Below are positions 1 to 9,358 of a DNA stretch of 64,000 nucleotides, in pieces (position 1 is the first letter of the stretch; every line of letters starts with the position of its first letter). Source of the stretch: DATBJG01 sp963790545 (GTDB lineage: Bacteria; Acidobacteriota; Vicinamibacteria; Vicinamibacterales; JAMQPK01); assembly GCA_963790545.1 (NCBI GenBank), contig CAWBPA010000017.1, forward strand, positions 1,520,274 to 1,584,273, read 5' to 3'. The position numbers and the translations under genes are program-made. A model generated the notes under the pieces. That model did not search any database, was not told the origin of the DNA, and saw only the letters and a list, made by a program, of their open reading frames with translations.

Positions 1-502
1 GGCTGTTTATCGCCCTCGCACTGATCAACGACCCCGAACTGGTGTTCCTCGACGAGTTGACGACAGGACTTGACCCGCAGGCGCGGCGGGCGATCTGGGA
101 TCTGGTGCGCAGCATCCGCCAGCGCGGCAAGACCGTCTTCCTGACAACGCATCTTATGGAGGAAGCCGAGCGACTGTGTGACCGTGTGGCAATCTCGACC
201 ACGGTCGTATCATCGACCTCGGCACGCCGACCGAGCTCGTGCGACGCCACTGCCCTGAACGCACCGTGATCGTCACGACCGAGGATTCGACAGCACCAGA
301 GCGTTTTCGGGCGATCCCGCAGGTCCAGTCTGTAAGTGGCCAGGGCGTGCACCTCACGATTCGTGGCCGCGGCGATGACCTTGTGACGCAGGTGATCCAA
401 TGTCTGGCGGAGCATCGGATGAGGGTGTTGGACTTCCACACTGAGCTGCCGACACTCGAGGACGTGTTTCTCAAGCTGACCGGCCATGTGATTCGTGACT
501 AA
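1..502 (+). CDS. ABC transporter ATP-binding protein, C-terminal part (partial, frame broken)
   Basis: Nucleotide-binding subunit of a multidrug/antibiotic-type ABC exporter, cut by the left edge of the window. Visible are the Walker B region (LVFLDELTTGLDPQ) with its D-loop and the H-loop (LTTHLMEEAERLCDRVAI), then the regulatory tail typical of the drug-exporter subfamily (RTVIV... LEDVFLKLTGH). The reading frame changes by one base near position 196: restoring one C after GCAATC gives AILDHGRIIDLGTPTELVRRH, the expected family sequence, so a base is missing. A sequencing error is more likely than decay because both halves are well conserved. The permease gene follows 12 bp downstream. The Walker A motif lies outside the window. 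Confidence 0.85.
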
Positions 503-514
503 GTAGCTTAAACC

Positions 515-1264
515 ATGCTGCGCGGACTCTGGAGGCTCACGTGGCTCGAAATCAAGATCTTCGTGCGCGAGCCGTTGGGCGTGATCGGAACGGTCGGTGT
601 CCCGATTCTAGTCTTTGTGGTGCTGGGCCGGCTGCTCGGGCCACAGATGCGCACCGTCTCAGCCGACGTGCCGCGCTTCATCTCGGTTGATCTGCCCGTC
701 TTTGCTTCTCTTCTGATCGCCGCAAATGCTGTTCTCTCTCTGGTCGCGATTTTGGCTATTTACCGTGAAGGCGGAATCCTCAAGCGCCTGAGGGCCACAC
801 CGCTCGGACCCCACACCATCCTGATCGCCCACGTCATCGTCAAGCTGTTGTTTACGGCAGTGACGCTTGCTGTGATGGTCCTGGCAGGCCGACGCTACTA
901 CCCTGTCGACGCCGATGTCTCCCTCATATCGTTCACGTTGGCGCTGCTCTTCAGCACCGTCAGCATCTTATCTCTGGGGTTTCTGATCGCAAGCGTGGTT
1001 CCCACCGCGCGCTTCGCACAGCCGATCGGCACACTCATCCTCTATCCCATGCTCGGTCTTTCCGGCTTGTTCGTACCAGTCGGCTCACTCCCACCGACGC
1101 TGCAGACGATCGCCCATGCGTTGCCGTCCACGTATGCGGTGTCATTGCTGACGGGAGTCTGGCGCGGTGAGGGGTGGTCCGGCCATGTCAGCGACGTGGC
1201 GATGTTGACACTGCTGTGCCTCGCGTATACCTCCTTGTCGGCGAAGGTGTTTCGATGGGAGTAG
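515..1264 (+). CDS. ABC-2 type transporter permease
   Basis: Membrane subunit of the ABC exporter whose ATPase ends 12 bp upstream. At 249 residues with about six hydrophobic segments (near residues 20-40, 60-85, 105-125, 140-165, 170-195 and 225-240) it fits the ABC-2 permease family. The segment FAQPIGTLILYPMLGLSGLFVPVGSLP matches the conserved family region before the last membrane segments. The protein probably dimerises and exports a hydrophobic substrate, which cannot be told from sequence. ATPase and permease form an operon that begins outside the window. Confidence 0.85.
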   Translation: MLRGLWRLTWLEIKIFVREPLGVIGTVGVPILVFVVLGRLLGPQMRTVSADVPRFISVDLPVFASLLIAANAVLSLVAILAIYREGGILKRLRATPLGPHTILIAHVIVKLLFTAVTLAVMVLAGRRYYPVDADVSLISFTLALLFSTVSILSLGFLIASVVPTARFAQPIGTLILYPMLGLSGLFVPVGSLPPTLQTIAHALPSTYAVSLLTGVWRGEGWSGHVSDVAMLTLLCLAYTSLSAKVFRWE

Positions 1265-1292
1265 TTAGCTGACCGCGCAGAAATCCTTCGCG

Positions 1293-2117
1293 CTAGGGCG
1301 CAAGGTGCTCGGTGACTTCGATGTAGGTGCCCCACGGATCGCTGAGGAAGGCGATCTTGGTTGGAGAGTTCGGCACCAGGCGCGGCGGCGCATCGAATTT
1401 CAGACCCTGCGCCACGAGTCTCTTCTCGAATTCTTCCAGGTTCCTCACGTCGAAACCGATGTGATCAAGCGCGCGTCCCTTGGTGGGCGGCCGCTTGCCT
1501 TCGCTTGCCGAGAAGGACAGGTTGAAACGGTGGAAGTAGGCGCAGTCGATAAGGCCTGGCCTGGCGACGCGTTGGCGCTTGCCGGGCAGCCCACCGAACA
1601 CCTTTGCATACCACGCCTGCATCGCCGGAATGTCCGCTTCGACTGGATACAAATGCAGGTGATCCATGCTGACCGAACCCGGCAGCGACGGGTCGCCAAA
1701 GACCTCGACGCGAATTCCGCTGTCAGGTGCATAGACGTATCCCTGATTCGGATTGGTCTCCCCAACGTCGTACTTGATGCCGGCTGCCTTCCAGTGGGCG
1801 CGTGCGGCCGCGAGGTCCCTGTACACGAAGCCGAAGTGATCAACGACGGAGCCGCCAGGCGGTTCGGCGGCATCGGACTGCCGAAGCATGATGAAAATGC
1901 CCGGGAACTGGATGAGCGTCAGGGGTCCGTTCGTGACGAGCGCTCCGCCGAGCGATGTCCAGAACGCCTTGTGCGACTCCACATCCTTCACGGCCAGATG
2001 GATGTGGCCCAGCGCCACTCCCAGGTCGTTTGGAGGCGCCAGCTGGGCAAGAGCCCGGTTCGACGACGCAAACAACAGCAACCCGAGGGCCGCAGCAAAC
2101 ACGCGTCGCCTCTCCAT
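1293..2117 (-). CDS. Exported two-domain VOC (glyoxalase-fold) protein
   Basis: The 274-residue product begins with a signal peptide (MERRRVFAAALGLLLFASSNRALAQ). Two vicinal-oxygen-chelate modules follow: one from LGHIHLAVKDVESHKAFWTSLGG and one from MDHLHLYPVEADIPAMQAWYAKVFGG to DPWGTYIEVTEHLAP. The fold covers metal-dependent glyoxalases, ring-cleaving dioxygenases and resistance proteins; the substrate is unknown. The ATG at 2117 is chosen over the upstream in-frame ATG at 2213 because it starts directly at the signal peptide and avoids overlapping the preceding gene. It lies 32 bp behind the amidohydrolase gene on the same strand, so the two are probably cotranscribed. It is one of four exported VOC proteins in the window. 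Confidence 0.8.
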   Translation of the reverse strand: MERRRVFAAALGLLLFASSNRALAQLAPPNDLGVALGHIHLAVKDVESHKAFWTSLGGALVTNGPLTLIQFPGIFIMLRQSDAAEPPGGSVVDHFGFVYRDLAAARAHWKAAGIKYDVGETNPNQGYVYAPDSGIRVEVFGDPSLPGSVSMDHLHLYPVEADIPAMQAWYAKVFGGLPGKRQRVARPGLIDCAYFHRFNLSFSASEGKRPPTKGRALDHIGFDVRNLEEFEKRLVAQGLKFDAPPRLVPNSPTKIAFLSDPWGTYIEVTEHLAP

Positions 2118-2149
2118 AGCGCTCTCCACTCTGCGGTCAATAAACCGCT

Positions 2150-3349
2150 CTAACGCTTGTCGACCACCACCACGCCGCCCTTGACGACCACCTTCGGGTT
2201 CAACAAGTTCCAATAGCCGTCGAGCGGATTACCTTCGAGGATGACCAGATCAGCGAGCTTGCCCGATTCGAGCGTCCCGAGCTCCGTGCCCTTGTCGATG
2301 AAAGCCGCGGTGTTTGGTCCCAGGAGCTTGACGATATCCTGCGGCGAGAACATCAGATTGAGCGTCCGCAGTTCATGGGCCAGGCCTTGCTTCGGGTGAT
2401 AGCCCGTGTCGGTGCCATACCCGTAGATAACGCCATTGTCCCAGAGCGTTCGCGCGTTCACGGCTTTGTACCCCGCTTCGCGCCCTCGACCCTCGCCGTC
2501 CAGAATCGCGTCGGGCCACGGCTTGCCGTCGCGAAAGGTCGGCGTGTTGTTCTGGTTGAACACGCCGAACACCGGAACGCCGAAACCAGCACATGAGAGA
2601 ACCTCGACGCCGGCGTCCCTGACGACGCGTGCATCCGCGTCGGACAACCAGCCAAAGTGCGGGGTATGCACGAGCTTTTGCGCGCCTGCTTTGACCGCCG
2701 CCAGCATGGCCATCGGGCTCACGGCGTGCACCATCGTCTTGAGATTGTGCTTCTTGCCCTCTTCGACGACCACGGCAAGGATTGCCGTCTCTTCAGGCGT
2801 GGCCTTCGGCGAAATGCTCGCCTTGATGATGTCGACTCCACCTTTCGCCAACTCCTGCACCCGTGCGCGTGCGGCTTCCGGAGTCTTGAAGTTGGCCGGG
2901 TCCGCGCGACCGGATGCGATGATTCGTGGACCTTTGAGCTCGCCCTTTTCAATCTTTTCCCTGAGCTGAATGATTCCTGGCAGCGCGCCTCCGCCTTCCA
3001 TCAGCGTTGTGTACCCGGCCTCGAGGAACTCCTGCATCCGTGCCGACGCTTCTTTCGCCAACCATTGTTCGGCGTTGCCGCGGATGATGTGCCGGTGGCC
3101 GTCGATGAGCCCCGGCATGACCGTCATGCCGCGCGCATCGATGGTTTTCACGCCTTGTACTGGAGAGGCACCAGGAGCCACGGACACAATCCGCCCATTT
3201 CGAACGACAACGGATCCCCGCTCGACCACTTGGCCGTTGCCAACGACGATGTGAGCATCTGCGACGACGAGCTCCTGGGCCGACGCGGGGCCCGGGCCGT
3301 TCAGGGTTGCGAACCAGGCAAAGACGATGGTGGCAAGCAGCCTTTTCAT
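2150..3349 (-). CDS. Exported amidohydrolase family protein (imidazolonepropionase-like)
   Basis: Metal-dependent hydrolase of the amidohydrolase superfamily, about 399 residues with a signal peptide (KRLLATIVFAWFATLNGPGPASA). Metal-site motifs are present in order: DGHRHI after VMPGLI, KTMVHAVSP, KLVHTPHF and the GTDTG aspartate segment near residue 315. The C-terminal strand SGKLADLVILEGNPLD is typical of imidazolonepropionase-like and prolidase-like members. The start at 3349 is preferred over the ATG at 3358 because GAGG sits nine bases before 3349 but touches 3358. It probably forms an operon with the VOC protein downstream. The substrate cannot be inferred. Confidence 0.85.
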   Translation of the reverse strand: MKRLLATIVFAWFATLNGPGPASAQELVVADAHIVVGNGQVVERGSVVVRNGRIVSVAPGASPVQGVKTIDARGMTVMPGLIDGHRHIIRGNAEQWLAKEASARMQEFLEAGYTTLMEGGGALPGIIQLREKIEKGELKGPRIIASGRADPANFKTPEAARARVQELAKGGVDIIKASISPKATPEETAILAVVVEEGKKHNLKTMVHAVSPMAMLAAVKAGAQKLVHTPHFGWLSDADARVVRDAGVEVLSCAGFGVPVFGVFNQNNTPTFRDGKPWPDAILDGEGRGREAGYKAVNARTLWDNGVIYGYGTDTGYHPKQGLAHELRTLNLMFSPQDIVKLLGPNTAAFIDKGTELGTLESGKLADLVILEGNPLDGYWNLLNPKVVVKGGVVVVDKR

Positions 3350-3427
3350 GTCGGTCATCCTCAGCGGTCAATGAATGACGGAACAGGAGAATAGAAGAAC
3401 AAGAGACGGTTTTGGCGAGCGCACGGG

Positions 3428-4564
3428 CTATGGCTTAGGCGCAACGTAAGTCTTTCGCGCTCGAACGCGAAAGTTGCGGCCGGGTACTTGCAGGCTGAGA
3501 GCGTGTGACTGCCCATCGCGCCTTGGTTCGAAACCGATCGTGTACTGATTGGACAAATCCTCGACGATCTCGGCAAACGGCTCGCTGAGCTTGTCGCTGT
3601 TCTCCGCAAACAGCGCCAGACCTCCACTGGCATCGGCAAGTGCACCGAGCTTGGTCTTGAGAGTTTGAACCCGCGCTCCGCGTCCAAGCCCCACAGCGAA
3701 AAGCGTCGCGTCACTGTCGCTGACCAGCCGCGCCACATCGTCGAACGTTGCCTGGCTCGACATGTCTTCGCCGTCGCTGAACACGACAAGTGCGCGGCGG
3801 CCAGCCTGACGCGACAGTAACTCCACTCCGTGCACGATGGCGTCGTGAAGCGCGGTGGCACCCCAGGAGCTCAGGCGGTCGAGCGCGCTCAGTCGCGTCT
3901 CGAGGTCTGCTTCGCGAGGCGCCAGCGTGAACATGCTGTCGTTGAACGCGACCACGGTCACCCGGTCGTTCGGACCGAGAGCTTTGAGAAATGTACGCGC
4001 CGCACGCTGCACATCCGGAAGCGCATCCTTCATGCTGGCGCTGACATCGAGGGCCAGCACCAGTTCGAGCGGCGCCCCTTCGGGATCGAAGCCGACGATT
4101 GGGCGCGCCTCGTTGTCGTCGAGCAGCTGGAAGACCTCGCGAGTCAGCCCTTTGACGAACCGCCCGCCTTCGGTGACGACCGCGTTCACCTGGACGACAT
4201 CGACGGATACCGCGTCGGCGAACCCCACTGCCCGCGTGCGGACGTTGGCGACAAGGCGCCCCCCCGCACGCAATGTCGCCACGGCCCGGAGGGCGTGTTC
4301 AGCAATGATCGATCCGGCATCCCAGGCGCACTCCATTCGGGAACCTGGTGCGACGCACACTTGCCGACCATCGGCAAAGAACGTGACATCGATGATCGCA
4401 AGGCCTCCGCCCGGCCCGTCGTGCACGACCTTCAGCAACAATGGACCGCTGACGTACGAACCGGATGGAGGCGACACGAATCGCAGGGCCTGCGTCGACT
4501 GCGCGCGCGGAGCGACGCACATGAGCACGGCGAGCAGAGCGCAGAGATAAATGTACCGTCTCAT
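3428..4564 (-). CDS. Exported VWFA-related protein
   Basis: The 378-residue product has a signal peptide (residues 1-23), a beta-rich Ig-like region (about 27-115) and a von Willebrand A domain (about 165-340). The metal-ion adhesion site reads LALDVSASM, matching DxSxS, and the domain continues into VVFSDGEDMSSQATFDDVARLV. This layout matches the 'VWFA-related' family, which is expanded in Acidobacteria. Its ATG overlaps the stop of the large upstream gene as ATGA, so the two are probably translationally coupled and may work in one envelope complex. The molecular partner is unknown. Confidence 0.8.
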   Translation of the reverse strand: MRRYIYLCALLAVLMCVAPRAQSTQALRFVSPPSGSYVSGPLLLKVVHDGPGGGLAIIDVTFFADGRQVCVAPGSRMECAWDAGSIIAEHALRAVATLRAGGRLVANVRTRAVGFADAVSVDVVQVNAVVTEGGRFVKGLTREVFQLLDDNEARPIVGFDPEGAPLELVLALDVSASMKDALPDVQRAARTFLKALGPNDRVTVVAFNDSMFTLAPREADLETRLSALDRLSSWGATALHDAIVHGVELLSRQAGRRALVVFSDGEDMSSQATFDDVARLVSDSDATLFAVGLGRGARVQTLKTKLGALADASGGLALFAENSDKLSEPFAEIVEDLSNQYTIGFEPRRDGQSHALSLQVPGRNFRVRARKTYVAPKP

Positions 4565-7500
4565 CGTGCGTTTCCAGCGGCTTCGTGCCGGACGGGTCCG
4601 CTCGCGATGAAGGCCGACACATAGTCCTCGATGCGTTCACGTGTGAGCTGCGAGGCGTGCCCGGCAATCGCCCACCAGTCGTCGTTGTACAGGGCGGAAA
4701 CGTCGTCGAGATACTCCTGCATGGCGATGCCCAGAACACCAGGAAACAGCGGCGCGGGAACGTTCAGCTCAAACAGAACCTCTGCCACCCGCAGATTGAC
4801 ATCCGGGACGCTGGATGCAAGCTGGCGCGTGGCATCGCGACCGGCGAGCATGTCCCAAGCCCCGGGATCTGGAAAACCCAAACAGTAGCAACCGCTCAAC
4901 GGTTCCTGAGACATACCCCAGGCACGCACGTCTTCCAACGCATCATTTTCGCGCAACCGGGCACCCAGCCAGAAGAGCTCCGCCAAAGAAAACAGACGTT
5001 CGAGGTGTTCGGGCTCATTGGCCGCGCTCCAGGCGCTCAAATGTCGTCGACCGTCGCCCATCCGCGCTTCGACCGCCAGCTCGTCGATGGCCATTGGATC
5101 GGCCGCGGCCGCCTTGAGACGTTCACGCCCTCTTACGAGCGCCGCCCCGATGAAGTCCCGGCGGGGGTTGGTCAACTCACGGGGATTCAGCAGTGCCAGC
5201 GTCTCGACGTACGTGCGTGCGTCGTTGGAGTTCAATCTTGGCGGGCCGGGAAGGCGGTCGACGGCAAGCCGCTGCAAGCGCTTGCCGGACATGGCCAGAT
5301 CCAGGCCGAGCAACGATCCCGTATACGCCTCGCCTGCTATAGCGGTCGAGCCGAGGCGCGGCCGCAGCCACGCGGTGCGCCGCGCCAGCTCGCGAGAACC
5401 CACAGTTGATCCCACTCCAAATGTGTGGCGGTGCGAAACGTCGGCCCCTCCTCCCGGCGCGCGCTTCGGATCACCAAGAAGCGGCGCGTACGCGATGGCT
5501 ACGAGCGTCTCACCCAGCAGGTAGTCCAGAAGTTCTCCGAGCGGCTTGGCTATTCGGACAACGCGTGGCAGATCCTCGGCCTTGGTGACCTTGTCCAGCC
5601 CTCTGATGACCTCGTCCAGGGTTTTCTTGAGTTGCGGTACAGCGTCAGGAGCATCGGGCCACGACCGTGTCGGGACAAGTCTGCCGGCATCGGCCCGCAA
5701 GGCGGACGTCCGCAATCTGAGCTGATCGAGCGCTTGAGGCTGCTCGGCCAGCGCATGGGCGTGCGCGAAGACCGCCAGCACGGCGTCGAGGCCATTCCCT
5801 CCCTGTTTCGCACGGATCGCTTTCATCTCACGGAGCGCAGGGCCGCGGTTCAGGCTGTACGTCTCTCCTTCCCACTCGAACGGCGTGACGATGCTGGCTC
5901 GGTCAGCGAGCGCGTCCAGCAAGCGATCTTCCTTCGAGACTTCAGGACCGCTCGGCTGAGGCAGTGACGGGAGAAGGTGCAACTCGACCCATTGCGCCAA
6001 CCGCCCCTCATACCCATCAGCCGTGACGGGAAGCGCAATGAGCGACGTGACCAACCGATCGAGCGCACCCCGCTCGACCGAAGCGGTTCGAGCCAATCGT
6101 TCCAAAAGCGCAAAGGCCCCCTGAAACTGAGACAACACAGGAACCGACTGCGCTGCGTCTTCCAGGCTTTCCAATGAAGACGCGCGGCGCGCGGTTTGTA
6201 CATACACAGCGGGGTCATGGATGCCTATTCGCTCGAGGGCGAGCAATGCAGCTGGAAATCGGACGAACCCGCGTAATCCTGTAAGGACATCCTGCAGCTC
6301 GAGCCGGCTCAGCCCTGCCGAAAACCCGCTGACCAAAAGCCAGCTGCACTATCCGACCATGCCGCTGTCCGGCCAGAAGGCCGCCCAATTGCTCGGCCAG
6401 CCATGCCGCATCAATCACCCCATCCTCGGCAGGATCTTTCTTATCCCGGGCGTCGACACTTGGAAGGTCAGCGCCGTCAAATGCCCGCGCCCACAACTTC
6501 CTGAACGTGGGCCCCTGAGGAATTCCTTGGGGGTCCACCGAAACAATCGCGAGGAGCGTGGCAGGATCGTACGGAGGGCGCGCAAACGGTGTCTTGTGGA
6601 GGTCCCACTCCGGATCGACGCCGACAAACGTACGATACAACGCGCGAAACCGCTCGAGGCGGACACCGCGGTCTCTCAGCCAGAGTCCCAACGCGAATCG
6701 CCTGTGGGGTTCGTCCAGTCTGGCAACGGCATCGAAGAAATACGCGAGGCGCCCCGAATCCCGGCCGAACAATGCGCGGCCGAATCCATCTGGACGCCCG
6801 ACTTCTTCACCGACCAACGCCTGCCACAGCTCAACCGCGTCGGGCCCACCGGGAATGATGACGCGGCCATCCAGGCCAACCTGAAAGACTCCGCCAAAGG
6901 CTCCTACGGGGCCGGCGACGTTCTCGTAGAAGTATCGAAGCAGGTCTGTGTTCTTCGTCAGGTACGCCAGCGTCGCAGGGGTCATCGACTGAAGGCCGTG
7001 ATAGAGCAACGAAGCCCGGCGGTCGCGAATGATGCCGCTGAAGAGCGACCGTGGAGAAACGGTGCCTTCAAAAATCGTCCGTGACCAGGTGTCCGGTGCG
7101 AGGGGCAAAGGAAACGCTCCAAATTCCGGGACAAGAGACACTGTTTCGCCGGCGTTGATGCGTTGCTGCATAGCACCTGCGTCAATGCCCGTCCGGTACG
7201 AGTCGCTCCCGTAGGGACCGCAGCCTCGTTGCCCGTCTTGGCTTCCACGGAGTACGCGCGGTTTCGCTCCTGCAAGCGAAGTCCCACGCTCTCGAGTGCG
7301 TCCTCGAGTGCAATCCGCTCCGTCGCGCTCTTCGCCATTTCCAGATTCACCGCTCGCACCCCGTTGCGCGAGATCTGTCTTTCGACGAGATCGAGATCGA
7401 GCAGGACGCGCTCGAGCTCCGCTGTCTGCGATGGGACAATGTCGGGACGCGGGACTGAATGGAGGATCCGAATCGCGCGGGTCATGGCCATCGCGCGACC

Positions 7501-7632
7501 ACGGTCGACGGGAATGTCCAGAATACGAAGAGCTGCGGACGGGACTTGCAGGTCATGCCATGCCGACTGCGCACCGGCGTGGGCGCTCGCGCTGACCAAG
7601 AGCGCCGAAACAATCGCAAGTCGCATCCACAT
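4561..7632 (-). CDS. Large exported protein of unknown function (frame broken twice)
   Basis: Three overlapping leftward frames join into one protein of about 1020 residues. The first carries a signal peptide (MWMRLAIVSALLVSASAHAGAQ) and runs to about 7195, where it should continue as GIDAGAMQQRINAGETVSLVP in the next frame. The second runs to about 6325, where LSRLELQDVLTGLRGFV takes over. Both breaks are single-base. No domain is recognised; the middle region is tryptophan/arginine-rich and the rest is mainly helical with no further membrane segments. Its stop overlaps the VWFA gene (ATGA), so the pair is a coupled operon. I infer an envelope protein partnered with the VWFA protein, without functional evidence. 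Confidence 0.6.
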
Positions 7633-7843
7633 AGGCTGCCCAGCACGGGAAGGCGAGCGTCAGCCGAGACCTGGAGTGAGGATGGTCAATCTGACACAAT
7701 TACGATGGCCGATCAATTGCGCAGAGGCCTCCGTTGGGTACAACGTCGAGGGTGCGGCCGCCGCACAGCTTTCGGACACATCGAACGGCCAATCGGTGTA
7801 ACATCCACTTATCCTTGTGAACGGAAGTCGATCTGGAGGAAGT

Positions 7844-9331
7844 ATGAGAGAGCGAGCACTTTTCTGCGTGGTGCTGATGACGTTTCTTGCCTCGTCGTTC
7901 TCCTCCCCGACAATCGGGCAGGAAGGACCTGGGGGCCGGCAGGGTGGTACGGGCGCCCCCGGAGGGCGGCAGGGTGGACCGCCACCGGTCCAGCTGCCGG
8001 AAGGCGCTGGCCGTGAGCAGGTGCAGGCCTCGTGCACGCGCTGCCATGGTCTCAACCTGGTTGCCAACTCGTGGGGCTACACCAAGGATGGGTGGCAGGA
8101 TCGCATTGCCACCATGATGAAGCTGCCGGCGGCCGAGCTCGAAACCATTTCGTCGTATCTGGCCACGCACTACCCGATCAAGGACGTCCCGGGCGCGGTG
8201 CTGATCTCCGGTCCAGCCACTGTGACGATCAAGGAGTGGATTGCTCCCACACTTGGCTCGCGGCCGCACGATTCGCACGCGGCGGCTGACGGGTCGATTT
8301 GGTGGACCGGCCAGTTCGCCGACAAGCTTGGACGTCTCGATCCGCGGACGGGGCAGATTCGCGAGTTCGAACTGCCGACCAAGAGCCAACCGCACGGTCT
8401 CGCGGAGGATCCCCAGGGGAACATCTGGTATACGGGCATTCAGAAGGGCGTGATCGGTCGGCTCGACCCCCGTACGGGGCAAGTCAAAGAGTATCCGCTC
8501 AACGAGCCGGGCACACGCGGCCCACACACGCCAATTATCGATGCGCGCAGCGGCAACCTGTTCTTCACGCTGCAGTCAGGACACGTCGGCCGGATTAACA
8601 TGGCCAGCGGCGAGATGGTGATCAAGAAGACGCCAAGCGACAATACCTACCCCTACGGCATTCGCATCAACTCGCAGGGCGTGCCTTGGTACGTCGACTT
8701 CCGTGGGAACCGCATTGGGAGCGTCGATCCGAAAACGATGGAAATCAAGGAGTATCCGCTGCCGCATGCGGACGCGCGGCCGCGCCGGCTGACCATCACA
8801 AAAGACGATGTGATCTGGTACACCGATTTCCCACGTGGCACGCTCGGGCGGTTCGATCCGAAGACCGGTCAGGTCAAGGAATGGCCCTCACCAAGCGGCA
8901 AGGACTCCGAGCCCTACGCGATCACCCAGATTGGCGGCGTGATCTGGTACAGCGAGTCGGGGGTGAGGCCGAACACGATGGTGCGCTTCGATCCGCAGAC
9001 GGAGAAATTTCAAACGTTCGCCATTCCGTCGGGCGGTGGCGTGCTTCGCCACTTTGAGTCCACCGCTCAAGGCAACATCGTCACTGCCAACAGCGGCGTC
9101 AACAAGATCGGGCTGGTTGAAATCGGAACGCTCTCAGTCGAACCGGACGAACTGAGGACGCGTTACTCTGACAGCAGGCCTAAAGGCCTGCGCTACGGCA
9201 GTCGGACGGCAGGTCCAAAGGTTGCGCTACGGCAGTCGGACGGTCAAGGTCCAAAGGTTGCGCTACGGCAGTCGAACGGCAGGTCTAAAGGTTGCGCTAC
9301 GGCAGAACGTACTGCGACAGAACGTACGTAG
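7844..9331 (+). CDS. Exported cytochrome c / streptogramin-lyase-like beta-propeller
   Basis: The product of about 495 residues has three parts: a signal peptide, a short heme c module (CTRCH near residue 57, with a glycine/proline-rich leader), and a seven-bladed propeller from about residue 125 built of repeated W-Y/T-G-x2-G-RLDP-TGQ-KEYPLP units. The propeller resembles virginiamycin B lyase (Vgb) and SMP-30-like proteins. The start at 7844 has GGAGGAAGT before the ATG. The last roughly 50 residues (from about 9175) are not propeller: they are a translated intergenic repeat, GPKVALRQS occurring as tandem units, so the true fold ends near residue 445. Fused c-heme suggests periplasmic oxidoreduction rather than antibiotic lysis. 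Confidence 0.8.
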   Translation: MRERALFCVVLMTFLASSFSSPTIGQEGPGGRQGGTGAPGGRQGGPPPVQLPEGAGREQVQASCTRCHGLNLVANSWGYTKDGWQDRIATMMKLPAAELETISSYLATHYPIKDVPGAVLISGPATVTIKEWIAPTLGSRPHDSHAAADGSIWWTGQFADKLGRLDPRTGQIREFELPTKSQPHGLAEDPQGNIWYTGIQKGVIGRLDPRTGQVKEYPLNEPGTRGPHTPIIDARSGNLFFTLQSGHVGRINMASGEMVIKKTPSDNTYPYGIRINSQGVPWYVDFRGNRIGSVDPKTMEIKEYPLPHADARPRRLTITKDDVIWYTDFPRGTLGRFDPKTGQVKEWPSPSGKDSEPYAITQIGGVIWYSESGVRPNTMVRFDPQTEKFQTFAIPSGGGVLRHFESTAQGNIVTANSGVNKIGLVEIGTLSVEPDELRTRYSDSRPKGLRYGSRTAGPKVALRQSDGQGPKVALRQSNGRSKGCATAERTATERT

Positions 9332-9353
9332 CGCAGGCCTTTAGGCCTGCCGT
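9176..9353. repeat. Tandem and palindromic repeat block, partly translated
   Basis: Units beginning AGGYCYAAAGG..GCGCTACGGCAGTC start at 9176, 9211, 9247 and 9281 (period 34-36). The block closes with the inverted arm GCGCAGGCCTTTAGGCCTGC at 9331-9350. The left part is read in frame as the C terminus of the propeller gene and supplies its stop codon. The hairpin lies between convergent genes and could stop transcription from both sides. It belongs to the same family as the blocks near 18.15, 34.16, 39.3 and 59.3 kb. Confidence 0.85.
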
Positions 9354-9358
9354 TCCAC

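Noticed and set aside
9176..9353. Possible CRISPR array at the propeller gene end
   Set aside because: Units are contiguous with period 34-36, no unique spacers, and they are part of a palindromic repeat family; no cas gene lies nearby.
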